Positions 32,714-34,633 of a stretch of 34,633 bases of DNA are shown in pieces. The stretch is taken from assembly GCF_010692325.1 (NCBI RefSeq), contig NZ_JAAHHW010000049.1, positions 9,828-44,460 on the forward strand, given 5' to 3'. Source of the DNA: Moorena sp. SIO3I8. Its GTDB lineage: Bacteria; Cyanobacteriota; Cyanobacteriia; Cyanobacteriales; Coleofasciculaceae. The translations under genes and the position numbers were made by a program. Position 1 is the stretch's first letter, and the number at the start of each line of letters is the position of its first letter. Under the pieces are notes generated by a model. The model saw only the letters and a list, made by a program, of their open reading frames with translations, had not been told where the DNA came from and searched no databases.

Positions 32714-33502
32714 ATGATTAGTGAAACTAGTGAAATAATATTGTCTGTTCGGGATTTGACGGCAGATGTGGATGGTAACCAGATTCTGAAGGGATTGAAT
32801 CTGGAAGTTAAAGCTGGAGAAATCCATGCGATTATGGGGCCAAATGGTTCTGGGAAGAGTACTTTGTCTAAGGTATTAGCCGGTCATCCTGCCTATGATG
32901 TAACGGGAGGCGAGGTAAGTTTCTTAGGGCAAAATCTGTTAGAAATGGAACCGGAGGAACGCTCTTTGGCTGGAGTATTTCTGGCGTTTCAGTATCCGTT
33001 GGAAATTCCTGGTGTCAGTAATTTGGATTTCTTGCGGGTGGCTTACAATTCCCGTCGAAAGCACAAGGGATTGGAAGAAATTGATACATTTGATTTTGAG
33101 GATTTAGTTGAAGAAAAGCTGGAAATTGTTAAAATGAATCCCAGCTTTCTAGAGCGTAGTCTCAATGAAGGCTTCTCTGGAGGAGAAAAGAAGCGGAATG
33201 AGATTCTCCAAATGGCACTTCTAGAACCTAAGCTGGGGATTTTGGATGAAACAGATTCTGGCTTGGATATTGATGCTCTCAAAATTGTGGCCAATGGGGT
33301 GAATCAATTGGCAAGTAGCGAGAATGCGATGATTTTGATTACTCACTACCAACGTTTACTGAATTATATTGAGCCGGATTTTGTTCATGTGATGGCAGAT
33401 GGCCGTATCCTCAGGACTGGTAGCAAGGAGTTGGCTCTAGAGTTGGAATCCCGTGGTTATGACTGGGTGCTAGAAGACGAGACTGCTGAGGTGAGTGTCT
33501 GA
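32714..33502 (+). CDS. sufC: SufC, Fe-S assembly ATPase
   Basis: 262 aa, an ABC-type ATPase without a membrane partner. It powers the SufBC2D scaffold. Motifs: Walker [11 protein letters not shown]-loop [13 protein letters not shown] signature [10 protein letters not shown], Walker [17 protein letters not shown] and the H-loop ITHYQRLL. The start ATG at 32714 gives [20 protein letters not shown]. sufB lies upstream across repeats, and sufD starts in an overlap with its stop, so sufC and sufD are translationally coupled. Confidence 0.97.
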   Translation: MISETSEIILSVRDLTADVDGNQILKGLNLEVKAGEIHAIMGPNGSGKSTLSKVLAGHPAYDVTGGEVSFLGQNLLEMEPEERSLAGVFLAFQYPLEIPGVSNLDFLRVAYNSRRKHKGLEEIDTFDFEDLVEEKLEIVKMNPSFLERSLNEGFSGGEKKRNEILQMALLEPKLGILDETDSGLDIDALKIVANGVNQLASSENAMILITHYQRLLNYIEPDFVHVMADGRILRTGSKELALELESRGYDWVLEDETAEVSV

Positions 33503-34633
33503 TGACTATGGAAGTTTCTGTAAAACGGGAGGTTTCTTATTTGTCGGCACTGCTAGAGCAATGTCGCCAGGATAATCCAGTTGAGATGGATTGGTTACAA
33601 GAGCTAAGTAACCACGCTAGGGGGATTGCTCAGGAATTGGCGATTCCCACCACTAAAGATGAGGAATGGCGGTTTACGGATTTGTCGCCACTGTTGCAGG
33701 AGACCTTTGAGGGTGCTGTAGCTGTTGATACAAGCACCATTGATATTAGTCCGGTAGTTTTGCCAGAGGCGGTTAACAGCCGATTAGTATTTGTCAATGG
33801 GATTTATGCCCCCGAGCTATCGTCTTTGGCTGGGTTGCCTGAAGGGGTGTTTGTGGGGAATTTGGCCGAGTTGCCATCAGAGTATCAGAGCGGAATTGCT
33901 GATTATTTGGGCAAGCAGCAGGGGGCAACCGATGTGTTTACCCTGCTCAATACCGCTGGTTTGACTGATGTGGCGGTGATCTGGTTGCCTAGGAATACTG
34001 AGGTGACGGTTCCCATTCATCTGCTGTTTGTTTCCATGGCTGATGGGGTGCCTAGGCTGTTTCAGCCCCGTTGTTTGGTAGTGGCGGAGGCCGGTAGTCA
34101 GCTGAGTTTAGTTGAAGAGTATTGGCAAGGTCAAGAGGAAAATAGCGCCCAGGGTGTTTATTTGACCAATTCCGTGACCGAGGTATGGGTTGGGGAGAAT
34201 GCCAGAGTGACTCATATCCGGGTTGATGGGGAAAGTAACCAGGCTTTCCATGTCGGTAAGAGTGCGATCGCACAAGCTCGGAATAGTTTTTATAGTTCCC
34301 ATGGGGTAGCCTTTGGGGGGAAGTTATCTCGCCATACTCTGGAGGTGTTTCAGATGGGTGAAGGGACCGAAACGATTCTAAATGGCTTGACCGCGATTAG
34401 TGAGCAACAGTTGGCAGATACTCATAGTGCGGTGATGTTGAATCATCCCAATGGGATCAGTAATCAGCTGCAAAAGTGCATTATAGATGGTAGTGCTCAT
34501 GCGGTGTTTAATGGTAAGGTTTCTGTTCCTCAAGCAGCCCAGTTGACCAATGCAGCTCAGTTGAATCGTAATTTGTTGCTATCGCCGAAGGCTAGAGTTG
34601 ATACCAAGCCTCAGTTGGAGATTACAGCTGATA
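33502..34633 (+). CDS. sufD: SufD, Fe-S scaffold partner, cut by the window end
   Basis: The ATG at 33502 overlaps the sufC stop (TGATG). The frame is open to the last base, 377 codons, about 70-85 percent of a usual SufD. It reads [20 protein letters not shown], then DEEWRFTDLSPLLQ (the family EEWR-T motif), the beta-helix core with HLLFVSMADGVPRLFQPRCL, HSAVMLNHPNGISNQLQKCI and IDGSAHAVFNGKVSV, and NRNLLLSPKARVDTKPQLEI at the end. SufD pairs with SufB on the SufC dimer. sufS is expected after it in cyanobacteria but is outside the window. Confidence 0.95.
   Translation, partial: MTMEVSVKREVSYLSALLEQCRQDNPVEMDWLQELSNHARGIAQELAIPTTKDEEWRFTDLSPLLQETFEGAVAVDTSTIDISPVVLPEAVNSRLVFVNGIYAPELSSLAGLPEGVFVGNLAELPSEYQSGIADYLGKQQGATDVFTLLNTAGLTDVAVIWLPRNTEVTVPIHLLFVSMADGVPRLFQPRCLVVAEAGSQLSLVEEYWQGQEENSAQGVYLTNSVTEVWVGENARVTHIRVDGESNQAFHVGKSAIAQARNSFYSSHGVAFGGKLSRHTLEVFQMGEGTETILNGLTAISEQQLADTHSAVMLNHPNGISNQLQKCIIDGSAHAVFNGKVSVPQAAQLTNAAQLNRNLLLSPKARVDTKPQLEITAD

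Overview
The window reads as a chromosomal segment of a filamentous cyanobacterium. The signs are about twenty HIP1 octamers (GCGATCGC), many heptanucleotide tandem arrays of the STRR type, and cyanobacterial gene families: DUF3120, DUF4278, the TIGR03279 radical-SAM family, SufR with a divergent sufBCD, and a ZiaR/ZiaA-like zinc pair. The repeat load and gene set would suit a Moorena/Lyngbya-type genome, but that genus is a guess.

Layout. 1-1946: 3' part of a TPR gene with an almost exact 480-bp internal duplication, cut by an in-frame TAG. 2263-3870: P-loop kinase fragment, then an IS200/IS605-type tnpB element whose tnpB carries a 26-bp palindromic insert. 4091-6821 (minus): ZiaA-like Zn/Cd ATPase and its SmtB/ArsR repressor, with a clear operator. 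7421-7684: small conserved protein behind an AT-rich palindrome. 8224-10895 (minus): TIGR03279 radical-SAM protein and UppP. 11578-13637 (plus): DUF3120 membrane protein and an FHA-nucleotide cyclase. 13824-16485: decayed genes (beta-barrel-like pseudogene, a lipase-TPR gene split by a palindrome-ended insert, a truncated antitoxin). 16487-17067: tandem hairpin units and other repeats. 17074-22903 (minus): ABC1 kinase, tRNA-Phe, a hypothetical gene, a DUF433 antitoxin with a toxin stub, and aconitase B. 23070-23944: two DUF4278 paralogs. 24694-27264: a large HEAT-membrane-NACHT protein. 27533-29540 (minus): a secreted protein with a duplicated domain, a 34-residue membrane peptide and a conserved small protein. 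29747-34633: sufR divergent from sufB-sufC-sufD, with sufD cut by the window end.

How genes work together. sufR and sufBCD form the Fe-S assembly locus, with two CAAC-N6-GTTG operators in the shared promoter region. AcnB needs a [4Fe-4S] cluster, so it is a client of that pathway. ziaR/ziaA form a zinc-efflux switch. Most other genes stand alone, separated by repeat-rich DNA.

Most unusual points: a family of repeat arrays bracketed by TGAGGTAC/GTACCTCA arms; repeats that supply the stop codons of three genes; several genes broken by small palindromic inserts; the exported or membrane-tethered HEAT-NACHT protein behind a 44-bp perfect palindrome; and a shared upstream motif at the same distance from two otherwise unrelated genes. 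No CRISPR array or rRNA was seen.
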